Notes: generated by a model from the sequence alone, not told the origin. A DNA stretch of 64,000 nt from Patagioenas fasciata (GCF_037038585.1 NC_092520.1:149543104-149607103); one strand, 5' to 3'; positions 26,801 to 37,463 are shown, counted from the stretch's first letter. A program made the numbers and translations.

Positions 26801-29800
26801 GCTGGTGTTTCTCTAGCCCAATGCATCAAGTAACATGAGTTGCCTTGACTTCACCGCTTTCTTTTCAGCATCCTTTCAGGGACTCACAGGTACCTGCCAT
26901 CCCTCATCATGGGGCCCATACCAGCAATCACTGGAACTTCGTTGCGGCTGCATAGCTAAAACCTGTTTGAGAACGCCCAGGGAAGTTAACAGCTTAGGTG
27001 ACCTACGCCTGAAGTGCTTCTTTTTGATCTCTCCTCTAGATTATTCCTTTCATAATATTGTCCCACTACACCATGCTGTGCTCTAAATAACACATCTCAG
27101 TATCTCAGCATCGCTGTTTCACTAAACTAAGCAATTACCTTTCCGCTGTGCTAGCCTGAAATGCTACACAGTGAATAACAACATGTTTCTGATCTGAAGG
27201 TCTCCCACCAATACCTAAAGGGCAGCAAGAAAATTTTCAAAGGAGGTGGTGAGATTTTTTTTCCACCAGCAGCATGTTAAGAGACCGTGATTCTCAAAAG
27301 GGGGAGCCCAGAAGAGGCCTCTTTTCCCAGGTCCTTCAGAGAGACTGAGGGCTCAGATCCATGACTTTACAGGCAAGAGTTATCCTCTATGCTTAGAATG
27401 AAAATTACCATAAACACGGTAGAAATTTTTACAACCATGAAAGGTAAATGTCAGAAATTTAATAGCATCCGCTGCAACTCTGCCTTGAAACATCATAACC
27501 TTAGTTATAGGTACTCAAATAAAATTGAGCCTGGAGGACATTTCAACAGCCAAGACCTGAGCACAGCAATGAGAGGCAGCACCCAAACACCCAGTCCTCG
27601 CACCATACCTTGCCTGTCCACTCCACACCCTTCCAGATGGAGAAGTAGACCAGTAACCAGGCCAGGGCCAGCGTGCCAGCCAGGGGCCAGCGGATGGTGC
27701 CAGGCTCTCCCAGGCCCCCGGACATCTGGTGCATGTTCCTCCTGGGAGTGGGAGAGGTTGTGTTAAGGGGAAATCTGAGTTTCAGGGAGAGAGGAACTAG
27801 AGATCCCAGAGATGGTTGCAGGGTGAAGGACCAGGTGCCACCAAGCACAAGAGCCTGAAAAACCCTAAAGGGACCTGAGGCTCTTCATGATATGATAAAG
27901 GAAGAAAAGAGGTGGAGAGGTTGTTATCCCCTCCATCATCTGACCTGCAGCTGCACAGCTCACGCCATGCCTCTGCCCACCCCAGCTCTGATCCCTCTTG
28001 CCAAGGCTGTCCAAGGAAAGGTGCCGGTGGGCATGGCCACAGCCCCAGCGAGCAGCCACGGTGAGGGGGAGAAACCTGGTGTAGGCAGGCTGCGGACATA
28101 CTCCCAGAACTCGGTGACGGCGCTGGTGAGGTTGGTGGTATCATCCAGGGAGTAGTTGGAGAAGCAGCGATCAGTGTTCCAGGCGTTCCCACAGCTCTGC
28201 CACGGCAGGTCCTGTGCCGGTACAAGGACAGCAGGGTTATCATTAATGTGCCCTCTCTGACAGGCAGTGGTGAGCAAAATTTGTCTTCTTTTAAACTGGA
28301 CCTGTCCCCCCCCTGCATTTTTTTGTCAAAAAGGATGGGTGGCTCCTCTGGATGGGCAGGAACCTTGCAGCCAAAAGCATGAAACAATTTCCAACATAAT
28401 GATAAAATGGGACATGGATTTTCCAGGAAACAATATCACTATGTGATTAGGGCAATACCGTAGCTGTAATAAAATGTTAGCTATTCCCCAGATAGAAAAC
28501 CATTTCCAATTAGCTGTTGGTAATTAATAGCTACTAATTAAAATGGCTACCGGGGGATATTGTGTTTATAATTGTTACAGCTTTTGGCTAGCTTCACTCA
28601 ACAAGTGGTTGGAATTTACTCCATGAAGAATAAACTCTGATTTGTTTCTTATCTCTCATTTATACCAGGCTTCAATGCTTGAAAAGCAACGTGGCATTGA
28701 GAACAGGGGTTAGCGGTTTGTTGTTATGAATAAACTATTGTAACATAATCCCAGGAGTAAACTTAAAGCATAGTAGTTATTTTATACTGTCCTCTGCCCT
28801 TTAACAAGCAGCATGAAGGGATTCCTGAGATATGTTTACACCATGGGTTGCAATGCAGTGGGGACACACCACTACAGATTTAATGCAATCAGCTCTATCT
28901 CTTCAAGCGATGAAACCACAGCATCAGAGGCTGTGTGAGCATCCAGGGCAACTCGCCCATGCCATGTAGTACCATGGCCGAGGCAGCCCAGCAAGAGCAG
29001 CTCAGAGACACCTCCATGTGCAGCAACCTCATTTCCCAAGTGCAGTGCATGTAGAGGGATGCAGAACAGCTATTCTGGGTTACTTCCATCTACAGATTAG
29101 GCCTCAGGGTCCAGCTCAACAAAACTTCAAGAAGATGTTTGTATCCATTCCTATTCATCTATGAACACAGAGCCCTTTAAAAATATCTGTGTTCAGGTGC
29201 ATTATGGCATCAGTGCATTTAAGTGCTGCCTTCACCCCCCGTCTAAATCAGCTCACTCCAGCAGATGATCCTTCCTAAAGTGCACACTGGCTTGGTAGAA
29301 GAAGAGCTATGGAGAGGCAGGCAAGAACATCTCAGTGGTCACCCAGGCTGTTTGCACCCACTCAGTGATTTCTTTGTGGACTTGCTAATTGCACTGAAAC
29401 AAATGCAATGGCTCAAGTGGCACTGCACAGCAGCCCTTCAGCCGAGTAGTTTGCACGTCATAGATGCTGCACAACTCTTATAAGGAGGGGCAGGCAGGAC
29501 AGTTTGTTGCTGCTCCATTTCCTCTGAATTTCAGCCAACAGAAACTCCAGAAGGCAAACTGGGTTCCTGGTCAGGTTCAAAATACTCCTAGTCAAATTTA
29601 GGGGGAACAGGCATCAGCCTAGCTTTTTGATTTGCACCTCGACTCCTTTGGGGAATCTGGAAGTACTTCTGGTAAAAGAAAAGGCCTTAAGCCAAATACC
29701 TGGAGCTGCTGGTATAGATACAAGCACTGTCACCAGTCGAGTCCGTAACACCTGAATGTACCAATGCCTCATCCTAAGACGCATCCTGCCCAGGCTGTAA

Positions 29801-32800
29801 CTGGGATAAGTTTCTTTGGAGCAGACTTTTGTTCATCTGAGAATCCCCTGGAAGCGCCTCTAATCATCCACAACTAACAGTTTTGTTCTTGACCCAGGAG
29901 CCTACAGTCGGCGTTGGTGGTAGAAGCACAGCCGGGAATGCCAAACAGAATATTGTAGCAAAATTCTTGGTAGATACTTGACATTTTTAATCAAGCAAAA
30001 AGTGAAACTGGAGGTACAATATTCATAACAGAATTTCAGGGTTATACGTAAATAAAAAAGATCTTATTTGAACCACAGAGTTGATGTCTTTAAGGCTGTG
30101 TGTTGCTCAGAGAGTTAAGGAATCTCTTCGCAGCTGCTGGGCTGAAATAAATCATTCAGCTACCAAGAGGTTAAAGTGGGATAAAGTGGGATTGGATTCT
30201 GACCTTGTACGGTAGAAGACCCTTCTATGAAAGAGAAATCTACTATAAACCACAATGCCAAAATACATGCTAAGGAACAGTCACAATCGGATGACTAAAT
30301 TCTTTCTGAATCATTTTTCCAGCAGAAAAAAAAAAATCCCTGGGATTTCATTTATCAAAGGGAAGTGTAAATGAGGACCAATTAAGGCCAGGACTAAGTC
30401 TTGGGTAATAAGAACAAGTTGTGACAAAACCAGTTGTGGAAATGTGCATCTCTTGGATTCACACAGATCTAGAAATACGGCACAGGCACAAGGGTGGCTT
30501 TTAAAGACTGATGTAATTGGCAACAGTTCACAGAGAGGGGATGGGACCATCCCCTCCAGAGAACCACCTTCTCCAGAGGACAAGCATCGGTACCCATCAG
30601 CACTGCACAACTGCCTCCAGGGCTGATGAACCTCTTTGGGAATGGTCCTGCAGGGTTCTGGCAAAGGTTCTGTGCACTAACTGTGGGCAATTAGTGCATG
30701 TTCTGTGGCATAAACAACTCATCCCCATAAAGCAGGGAGTGAGCACCCAGAGCACAGCTGATGCCATGCTGTAGACATGTCTGTGACTCACCGCGGTGAA
30801 GGAGTTGAAGAGATAGTAGAGAGCCCAGGCGATGATGACAATGTAGTAGATGTTCAGCCAGAAAGAGAGAACCACAGCTGCCAGCCCCACTCCTGCAAAT
30901 GAAGGCAGAGAGCAGCATCAATCCAGGTCTCCAGTGCCCAGCTGCACTCATGGGCATCACAGCAAGTTTTGTGACAGAGCCAGAAAAAGCAAACCAGCTC
31001 ATCAGTGCAGCACCAGATACAGCTACACTGAACTGGTCAGTACGGGAGGCTTACTCCCTCACATCTCTCAGCCACCCTTTTCCACTGGGTGAGCAGTGCT
31101 ACCTTTCAGTATGCTACAGGTATTTTAGGGACAGAGCTCCATGAAAACAGGATCTGGTTACTTCCCCAGCAGAATTGCTCTTTCCCACATCCAAGGCATT
31201 TCTAAACCACCACTAGTTTCCAGAATGCAGTTACTGTAGACACATCAACATGTTCATGTCCTCTGTCTACAGCTTTCCCATGCAGTTAAAGTAAGCCTAT
31301 GTAGGGAGGCTTGAGGCAGGTCTTCTGCAACCAGAGCCTGCTGCTCATGAAGTGCCTTGTCACCACAGAAGACTGCTTGAACAGAGCACAGTGGTATTAG
31401 TGATTGCAGACATCAGGTCAGGGACAACTTGATAGAGGGGAAAAAACTCCCCTCACCCATCACCTCATCCCAGTCCCGAGGGATTTGCTGATTTGCTTCC
31501 CAAAGCATTAAAAGGTGTTGGTTTTTTGTTTTTTCTGTGCTTAAGTGCCTTCATCTTCACAAACTTAACAGTACAGTACCTTTAAACATGGGTGCTAATT
31601 TCCAGACTCCCAGTCCACCGACAGAGGTATACTGGCCCAGAGCAGTTTCCAGCAAGAAGAGAGGAATCCCAGCAAACACCAGTGTCAAGAAATAGGGGAT
31701 GAGGAAGGCCCCTGAAAGAAGGAGGAATGCTATCAGATGGCTCCCCCTTTTACCAAGAAGTAAATGCCTCCAGCTGCTGTTTCTTGCTCCACAGCACCTG
31801 GGTGATGAGGAGCTGACTTGCTTGGAGGCAATAGTTTGCAACTGGATTTGATGTATTTAGTAGGTCTCCCATTGAGATCACCACTGACTTCACCCTTATC
31901 TGCTCCTGTCACTATGGATATATATGTATCATATATACGTATCTACTGGCATCACTAGCTATGGGATGCCAGTCTCAGATCTTAAATATTTATGCAGTGC
32001 TAAGCCAAATCTGACAATGAACCCAAAAGCACAGACGCAGACATTTGTAACTTGTTCTTTTTGATGTTTTCTGTCTTACCTGAAGCAGCTCCCCGTTCTT
32101 CACTTTGAGGGAAAAGGGCACAGGAATATCTGGCATTGGCCACTACTTACTTTCTTTATAGCAGTTTCAGTCTCTTAAGGAAACCCTGGCTAAGATCGTA
32201 TTTGCTCTTGTAACAGCCCTGTACACATCCCCACTCTTCCACTAGGTTTCACCCTTAAAATTGTGGGTGAAAATATTATTCTTCTCTACAGACGATGTGG
32301 AAATCATGTCATCACCAGAAATGAGGTAGTGCAGCCGTTCACTGGAGATGTTACTTGCACCTTGCTATTAGAAGAGCAAATAGATTAGGAGAGCCTCGTC
32401 ATGTGATTTGAAGGCTGTACATGTTCAGGTCTTCCTGAGTTCTAGGACTTGGGGCAAAGTTCATCTTCCTGACTCCTCATGCACATGCCATCATTCCTGA
32501 GGAGAACAAGCTCTTGCAGAAGATGATGGCTAGGTAGAGAGAGGGGACACTGAATTTGCTCAGAAGCAGCTGGCCATGTCCAGAAGGGTGCTGGTTTCTG
32601 CACTAGACAGAGGTCTGAGCAGTCAGTCTGAGTCTTTGTCTCCAGATATTGGTGGAAAAGCAAACATGGAGCCAGCAAGCAAAGCCACTCTGGAAACATG
32701 CAGCCCAACTTGTGGCTGGCAGAGCTGGACTGCAGCAGCTGCTCTCCAAGGGCAGGGAAGCAGTGAGGCACAGCCAGGGATGCTGGCTCAGAGGCACCCA

Positions 32801-35800
32801 GCTGGGCACTCCTGCCTGCCAAGCGGAGAGCTGAGCCCAGCTGGGAGAGGCAGGCGCCAGCACCCACGGTGGGTGTCTGTGTGAGGCAGCATGCAAGAGG
32901 AGGGGGCAGCAGGTGGCACGGAGAAAACATGCTGTGGGCCAGCAGCTTGATGACCATCAGCCTGAATCACAAGCTGGCATGGAAAAGCAGGCTCTTGGCT
33001 TCACTGGCAGCCTGGTGTGGAGGAACCAACAGCTTTGAGCATTGCTGCAAGAGGAGCGCTGCCCACTCGGTGTCCTCTTCTGTGCTCTCTCTGGCCACTG
33101 CAGCCTGCAAGGCTGGGAGAGGTCAAGCCCCACAAGGATTGTTCAGCCTGGACAAGAGGAGGCTCGAGAGAGACCTTATTGCACCCTTTCAGTACTTAAA
33201 AGGGGCCTATAAGAAAGATGGAGACAGACTTTTTAGCAGGACTTGTTGCAATGGAACAAGGGGTAATGGTTATAAACTAAAAGAGGGGAGATTCAGGCCA
33301 GACATGAGAAAGAAATTTTTTACAATGAGGGTGGTGAAACACTGGCCCAGGTTGCCCAGAGAGGTGGTAGATGCCCCATTGCTGGAGACATTCAAGGCCG
33401 AGATCTATTTGAAGATGTCCCTGCTCATGGCAGGGGGTTGGATAAGACGACCTTTGAAGGTCCCTTCCAGCCCAAACTGTTCTATGAGGAACCCTGCAGG
33501 AAGCCACGCTACACTCCAGGGTCATGGATGCTGCCTCACTCCCATTGTGCCTCATTGTAGAGTTTGGAGACTGAGCTTATCAGCAGTCACAGTGCCTGGT
33601 TTGCTTCTGTGCAAGCAGCTAATGAAATGTGGCCACAGCCCCCATGATCCTGCATTTTTCATTTACAGCAGGCCAGGAAGGTTTGTAGGTGAAAGATTTT
33701 ATCAGATTATTGAGAAAAACGAAAACAGAAAAACTTTTGGACCCAGTTCATTTACCTTGGCTTAACAAAAATCCTCTAAAATAGGGGAAAATCTTCAAAT
33801 CAGATCACAGCCTTGAACTGAGGGCTGTTGTCAGTGACACTGTCACTCTGGAGGGTCAATGCCACGAGCAGGCACAGATAACATCCCCAGGTGCTGTACA
33901 GCCAGAGGGGAAATCAGTTCTGAAATCTGTACCTAGAATTTGCATGTCTGTGCCTAAATCCTTGGGACAGAGGAAAAAGGACGATCTTTAATCTCTGGCC
34001 CTGGATGGACTGCTGAAAGGTCTGGTTCAGTTCCTGACCTGCTACAAATGATTGTGTGTGACCTTGGGAAAGTCCAAACTTGTCTCCAAAGTCCATGGGT
34101 CAAAGGGGTGATGATGCTGGTCCTGCTCTGCCTGCTCAGGGCACCAGCTCTTGGAGGCAGGGAAGGATCACACAGCGCCTGGCACTCACTGTGCAGCCCC
34201 AAATCTGCCTGCAGTCTCCAGCTCCTAATGCTATACAGCCAGGAAATAATAATTCATCCTTAAAATGGCGAACACTGCCCACAAATCGAAAGTTGAGCAT
34301 TACAAGCTTTTACATGCCGTTGCTTGGATTCTCGACGTGTAAATGAGAAATGCGTGATGCTCATTTACGGAAATGTTCTTCTCTCAAGTTATTCAAGCTC
34401 AGGATCTCACAGATAATTTTTAGCACCTACTGAGCTGCGTTTAGAATGAATTTAGAGTCCGGTAGAATCCTGTTGACATCAGAAGAACTGCATGAGGTTA
34501 GAAATCGGTGTAGAGGCTGGAGCGTTAGTCATAGCCAGGCACATTCAGTTGTGTGCAGAGCCAGCGGGGAGCACAAGCATCACTTTGGGTAAAGCCTGCT
34601 CCCCACAGCCGATGGCCCTTGCGCTAGGCTGCTGTACCCTGGCTGGATATCTCCTAATCATGTGCCCGATTACAATGCCGAGCAAATCAGCCATGAGCTG
34701 ATACAATGTGACAGCGGTAAGTGAGACGACAATATTTCCATTCAGTTCAATTTGCCTGTGCGTAATGGAAGCAGCCCACACGACCCTGCTCTGAGCAGCA
34801 CACATGCAGGACTCTAATTTTAGAGTCCCTCCCACAGTCTGCTTTGCTCCAGAGGCACCTCCGTCGGGCCAGAGCCAAGACGGTGCCCACCCGATTCGCA
34901 AATCAGATGCCATGCGACCCTTCCTCGCCACTCCGCATCGGCTCCCAGTGATGCTTTCGTGCGTCAGCTCTCCTGCCTGTCTCCGGCAGCAGCAGCCTCC
35001 ACTTGCTGCTCATTATTGCCGGCTGCGGGAGCAGCCAGGCTGGGTAGGGGTGAGAGGGACGAGCGGTGCAGGGTGCCATGAGCAGCATGAACAGGCAGGC
35101 GAGGCAGGGGATCTGAGAGGGGGAAGGTACCTATTCCTGCTTTTTGCCTGTCCAGTGTTTTTGCTTGCAGCCGGCTGGTCCCCCTGCGTGCCTGCAGCTG
35201 CTGAGGCAGAGATCACCCTGTGTGCCATTGGTCTTGCTAATAATAGCACTCCACACCTCCACAGCAGCCTCCATCCAAGGATCTCAGTTGACTTTGTAGA
35301 CGGGACTGACTTTAGCTTCAAAACACCCCTCATCTAATTATCAATGTCGTCATCCCCACCTTTATGTGTGAGGACACAGAGCCACGGGCAGCATGGATCC
35401 GGTGTTTTTGCAATGGTGCAGCAATCGCAGGGCAGATACCGGGCTAAAAAACAGTGCTAGGATGTAGCCACAGGGCTACTGTTGTGTGAGGAGAGACATC
35501 ACAGTCAAGTGCCAGAGTGTGGCTAGATTAAAATATCAGAACCACACCATGGTGGCACAGACTCCCCTAGGTAGACCTGACTGATTCCCCTAAACCTCAC
35601 CCAGTGCAACTACACGCTTGTGCCTTCGCACAAAACAACATACTGAACTAGAAATCTTTTTGTCAAAATAGATAACTGTCCAGTTTCCCCCAGGACTCGT
35701 TCCACATGCTTCAGAGAAAGGGCCAAGATCCCTCTAAATGCCATGGAGCAAATGGACAAACAGCTGCAGGGACGTGGACTCCTCTCCTATTTCCCAGGGT

Positions 35801-37463
35801 GGGACGAGAAGAGCATCCTACACCATCTACGGCATGGACAGCAGAAGTAGGCTGATAATATGGGAAGTCATGAGAGCGAAAGACAAAGCACGTTTTGAAA
35901 ATGGAATTCAATGTAAAAGGAAAAGAAAAAAGATGTGAGAAGGAGCACAAGAAGAGACCCTCAGAGCAGCATGTATGAAAGTGGCACTGGGGACGGGAAC
36001 TCTGGGCAGTGATAAGCTAAGAGGGAAGCAAAGAGTAACATGGGAAGACTAGTGAGTAGTACTGAAATTATGTATACAGCCTTAAAGGTGAGGCAAAGTG
36101 GTTTGGACTTGTGCGGGAAGTCTGAGAAATGGTTCAAGGAGGTGAGCACCTCTTTAAGGGGGGAGGGAAGATTATTTTCGCAGCAAGTACAAACAATGGG
36201 GGAACTGTGCATGAGGAGGGAAAGAAAAAATGTCTGCTCTACTGATGCCAAAGCAGACCATACTCCCCTCCACAAAAACATCTCCCTGCCAGGGCTGAAG
36301 AAATAGCACCATTAGAGGGGAGCTGAGGCACAAGGGTATATTTTCTGACTTGATTCAAGACATACAGAAGGTCTGTAGCTGTGCAGGGAGCTGATGTCCC
36401 AGATCAGCCCAGCACTGTCTGCCTTTCTCTAGCATAGCAATGGTTTGGCAAAATCTCAGCTGAGGACTGGTGAGGAAACGATGTAGTGGCACAATAATAA
36501 AAAGAATTTTAAAAGCTGCAGAGGAGGGCACTACTACCAGCTGCATCACAGTTACTATAAGTCCTTCACCAGATGTCACGTCCTCTCATGCCCTCTGTTT
36601 TCCAGACATTAGGATGGAGATGACAACTGTGACCCTTCTCACAGCACTGTAGTAAAGCTCATTTCCTTCCATAGGTGATGACACTTTTGCATGCCTGTGT
36701 ACATGGACATACATATGGATTCTTGTATATATGTCTATACAGCCCTGCTATGGTCCATGCAAAGCTTCTAATCCCAAGTCCTCACACATGTGACTCAAAC
36801 TCAGGTGCAAAACTGTTACCCCTTGAGAATGCACTAGACTGAGGAGAAACCCACCATTAGCAGATATAAACTGATTTCCCTGGGAATGCCCCAGTATCCA
36901 GTTGGGTGCCGGTGTGCAGAACCCTCCTTGTAAATAAATGAGATCCTAGATACTCTTGTCTGTGGCTCTGAAAATTTGGACTGCGGATGCTTGACAAAAC
37001 TCAAACTTCTTCTTATATCTTTTTGGGCTGCATCTTTCCAACCTGCACTTACTAGTAAAACCCACAGACCATGGGAACTAGTCTCCTGACAGCTTAAAAA
37101 CATAATGAGACAGAGCTCTCAACCAAGGGGCCAGACATTTGCCCAGACCCACACCAAACCAACACCAGCTCAGGGGACAAAGCTGCTTAGGGATGACCAC
37201 AGGCATTGTGTGTTTCTCTCACCTCCTCCGTTCTTGCCACAGAGATACGGGAAGCGCCAGACGTTGCCCAGCCCGATAGCATAGCCCACGCAGGACAGCA
37301 AGAAGTCAAATCTGCCTTTCCAGGAGCCTCTGTCTGGGATCTCCTTCTTCTTCTTCTTGGTGCTCACAGCCTCTGGGGCGATGGTCTCTGTCTCGTCCAA
37401 GGCTGCCTGCTTCACCTCGGAGGGGGAGCTCAGCTCCACAGAGGTGTTGTCCATCTTGCCCAT
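14832..37463 (-). CDS. SLC6A1-like: GAT-1-like Na+/Cl- coupled GABA transporter (SLC6 family), whole coding span
   Basis: This is a multi-exon plasma-membrane symporter gene. By family it should move GABA or a related amino acid into cells with Na+ and Cl-. Thirteen exons join in phase into 566 residues, and a tentative 14th exon adds 10. TM1 carries the family signature [17 protein letters not shown] (residues 64-80). TM3 has NIYY, with Y141 matching the GABA-binding Y140 of GAT-1. TM6 has [14 protein letters not shown], and TM8 has the Na2-site pair D396-S397. The large second extracellular loop keeps the disulfide pair C165/C174 and sequons at N177 and N185. The sequence is collinear with human GAT-1 with a one-residue offset. 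It is about 80-85% identical in the two exons I compared from memory (exons 3 and 10), which is low for a GAT-1 orthologue, so I infer a paralogue. No internal stop or frameshift was seen. GAT-2, GAT-3, taurine and betaine transporters fit worse. Family assignment is near certain; paralogue status is inferred. Confidence 0.95.
15095..15262 (-). CDS. SLC6A1-like: Transporter coding exon 13 (TM11-TM12)
   Basis: The acceptor is TTTCCCAG and the donor is CGGCAG|GTATGA. It is 56 codons in phase. It encodes [20 protein letters not shown], then [20 protein letters not shown] and [16 protein letters not shown]. Its end coincides with the last exon junction of GAT-1 as I recall it (..KGSLKQ|RIQ), which implies one further exon for the C-terminal tail. 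Confidence 0.94.
16063..16163 (-). CDS. SLC6A1-like: Transporter coding exon 12 (TM10-TM11 loop and TM11)
   Basis: The acceptor is TTCTTGTAG and the donor is CTG|GTAAGA. It encodes [20 protein letters not shown], then [13 protein letters not shown]. It ends in phase and joins GVFFFS of exon 13. Confidence 0.94.
16572..16674 (-). CDS. SLC6A1-like: Transporter coding exon 11 (TM10)
   Basis: The acceptor is TCTCCTCAG and the donor is TATG|GTAAGC. It encodes [20 protein letters not shown], then [14 protein letters not shown]. The FDYYSASG motif at the extracellular gate of TM10 is intact. Confidence 0.95.
17403..17534 (-). CDS. SLC6A1-like: Transporter coding exon 10 (TM8-TM9 loop and TM9)
   Basis: The acceptor is CCATAG and the donor is CAG|GTACAG. 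It is 132 bases and 44 codons, in phase at both ends. It encodes [20 protein letters not shown], then [20 protein letters not shown] and NITQ. Nine residues differ from human GAT-1 as I recall it, among them RARKK in the loop. Confidence 0.93.
18838..19108 (+). mobile_element. CR1 LINE 3' fragment in intron 9
   Basis: Starts inside the element at ATAGGACAAGG and runs through GGTGAAACACTGGTCCAGGT and TGGGCTGGACGGGGCTCTGA to CCAACCCAAATTATTCTATG and ATTCTG. It is antisense to the transporter transcript and retains only the last 270 bases. Confidence 0.93.
23131..23313 (+). mobile_element. Short CR1 LINE 3' fragment in intron 9
   Basis: The match covers GGCATTGGAACAGGTTGCCC, GTGTAGATGGGGTTCTTAGG and the tail CAATTCTATGATTCTAT. 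It belongs to a different CR1 subgroup from the 18.8-kb copy, with GACATGGTTTAGTG before the 3' end. Confidence 0.88.
23501..23613 (-). CDS. SLC6A1-like: Transporter coding exon 9 (extracellular loop 4 and TM8)
   Basis: The acceptor is TTACCACAG and the donor is CAG|GTGAGA. It encodes [20 protein letters not shown], then [18 protein letters not shown]396 and S397 are the Na2-site pair (GAT-1 D395/S396). It ends on a codon boundary. Confidence 0.95.
24445..24569 (-). CDS. SLC6A1-like: Transporter coding exon 8 (TM7)
   Basis: The acceptor is CTCTTCCAG, preceded by a (CTTT)n pyrimidine tract. The donor is CTCAG|GTAAGC. It encodes [20 protein letters not shown], then [20 protein letters not shown] and S. 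It joins exon 9 through a split Gly codon. Confidence 0.95.
24578..24599. repeat. Short (GAAA)n microsatellite
   Basis: GAGAGAAAGAAAGAAAGAAA lies just upstream of exon 8. On the gene strand it forms the (CTTT)n pyrimidine tract of the exon 8 acceptor. Confidence 0.8.
24883..24986 (-). CDS. SLC6A1-like: Transporter coding exon 7 (TM6)
   Basis: The acceptor is CTCCACAG and the donor is TACAG|GTCTGT. It encodes [20 protein letters not shown] followed by [14 protein letters not shown]. This segment holds the unwound TM6 region and the Na1- and Cl- site residues of the family, all kept. It ends two bases into an Arg codon. Confidence 0.95.
26041..26294. repeat. Recent 127-bp tandem duplication in intron 6
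   Basis: Copy 1 is 26041-26167 and copy 2 is 26168-26294. They differ at only two positions, TAATGTGG against TAACGCGG. Both differences are TG against CG, as expected from CpG decay in copy 1. The array ends 22 bases from the exon 6 boundary on its donor side. Confidence 0.95.
26317..26451 (-). CDS. SLC6A1-like: Transporter coding exon 6 (TM5 and extracellular loop 3)
   Basis: The acceptor is CTTTCTCAG. The 135-base exon encodes [20 protein letters not shown], then [20 protein letters not shown] and LSDSE. The donor is GAG|GTTCGT, a poor match to the GTRAGT consensus. The site is nonetheless fixed by the protein join [13 protein letters not shown] tandem duplication begins 22 bases into the following intron. 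Confidence 0.92.
27609..27741 (-). CDS. SLC6A1-like: Transporter coding exon 5 (end of extracellular loop 2, TM4)
   Basis: The acceptor is CACTCCCAG and the donor is GGCAAG|GTATGG. It encodes [20 protein letters not shown], then TM4 ending [14 protein letters not shown]. It ends on a codon boundary. The RNMHQM and IRWPL blocks match GAT-1. Confidence 0.95.
28102..28211 (-). CDS. SLC6A1-like: Transporter coding exon 4 (extracellular loop 2)
   Basis: The acceptor is CCGGCACAG and the donor is GGA|GTATGT. The exon encodes DLPWQSC, NTDRC, NYS and [11 protein letters not shown]. It contains the loop disulfide cysteines C165 and C174 and sequons at N177 and N185. The position of the middle GAT-1 sequon is an aspartate (D182). 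It ends two bases into a Glu codon that exon 5 completes. Confidence 0.95.
28212..30791 (-). other. SLC6A1-like: Intron 3 (2.6 kb)
   Basis: Bounded by GTGAGT and CACAG. It is an AT-rich interior with no recognised exon or CR1 copy. An open frame at 29265-29483 on the plus strand has no features of a real exon. Confidence 0.85.
30792..30892 (-). CDS. SLC6A1-like: Transporter coding exon 3 (TM3)
   Basis: The acceptor is ATTTGCAG and the donor is GCG|GTGAGT. The 101-base exon encodes [20 protein letters not shown] and then [14 protein letters not shown]141 corresponds to GAT-1 Y140, needed for GABA binding. Five of 33 residues differ from human GAT-1 as I recall it. Confidence 0.95.
31580..31711 (-). 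CDS. SLC6A1-like: Transporter coding exon 2 (TM2 and first intracellular loop)
   Basis: The acceptor is CTTCTTTCAG and the donor is AAAG|GTACTG. The exon encodes [20 protein letters not shown] (TM2), followed by LGQYTS and [14 protein letters not shown]. It is 132 bases long, and both junctions split a glycine codon. The LGQY motif that contributes the chloride-site tyrosine in SLC6 transporters is kept. Confidence 0.95.
33135..33487 (+). mobile_element. CR1 LINE 3' fragment in intron 1
   Basis: Runs from GATTGTTCAGCCTGGACAAG through CTTTCAGTACTTAAAAGGGG and GTTGCCCAGAGAGGTGGTAG to CCAAACTGTTCTATGAGG. It lies inside a long chance open frame (32869-33765) that should not be taken as a gene. 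Confidence 0.93.
34480..35080. promoter_or_regulatory. CpG-rich patch inside intron 1, possible regulatory element
   Basis: CpG is scarce in most of the window, but 34861-34970 alone holds eleven CpGs. The flanks (34500-34760 and 34980-35075) also keep several. Such retention suggests an unmethylated element, for instance an enhancer or alternative promoter. No transcript feature was seen, and function is inferred only from composition. Confidence 0.3.
37223..37463 (-). CDS. SLC6A1-like: Transporter coding exon 1 (residues 1-80, N-terminus and TM1)
   Basis: The exon starts at ATG 37463; a second in-frame ATG is codon 4. It encodes an acidic N-terminal tail, then a run of five lysines (residues 36-40), [15 protein letters not shown] and TM1, which ends LCGKNGG. 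The donor is GGAG|GTGAGA at 37222-37221. The exon ends one base into the next codon and joins exon 2 in phase to give GGGAF. The tail differs most from GAT-1, while TM1 is nearly identical. Confidence 0.95.

Larger units (their letters stand above)
31712..37222 (-). other. SLC6A1-like: Intron 1 (5.5 kb)
   Basis: The intron has a GT at 37222-37221 and an AG at 31713-31712, preceded by a pyrimidine tract. It contains a sense-oriented CR1 fragment near 33.1-33.5 kb and a CpG-rich patch near 34.5-35.1 kb. An A/G-rich stretch lies around 35.85-36.25 kb. No further coding exon was recognised in it. Confidence 0.85.

Noticed and set aside
32869-33765. 298-codon open frame on the plus strand, the longest in the window
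   Set aside because: It runs through a CR1 fragment (33135-33487) and flanking noncoding sequence inside intron 1, antisense to the transporter.
34804-35337. 177-codon plus-strand frame over the CpG-rich patch
   Set aside because: Explained by local GC richness. No motif, and it lies antisense in intron 1.
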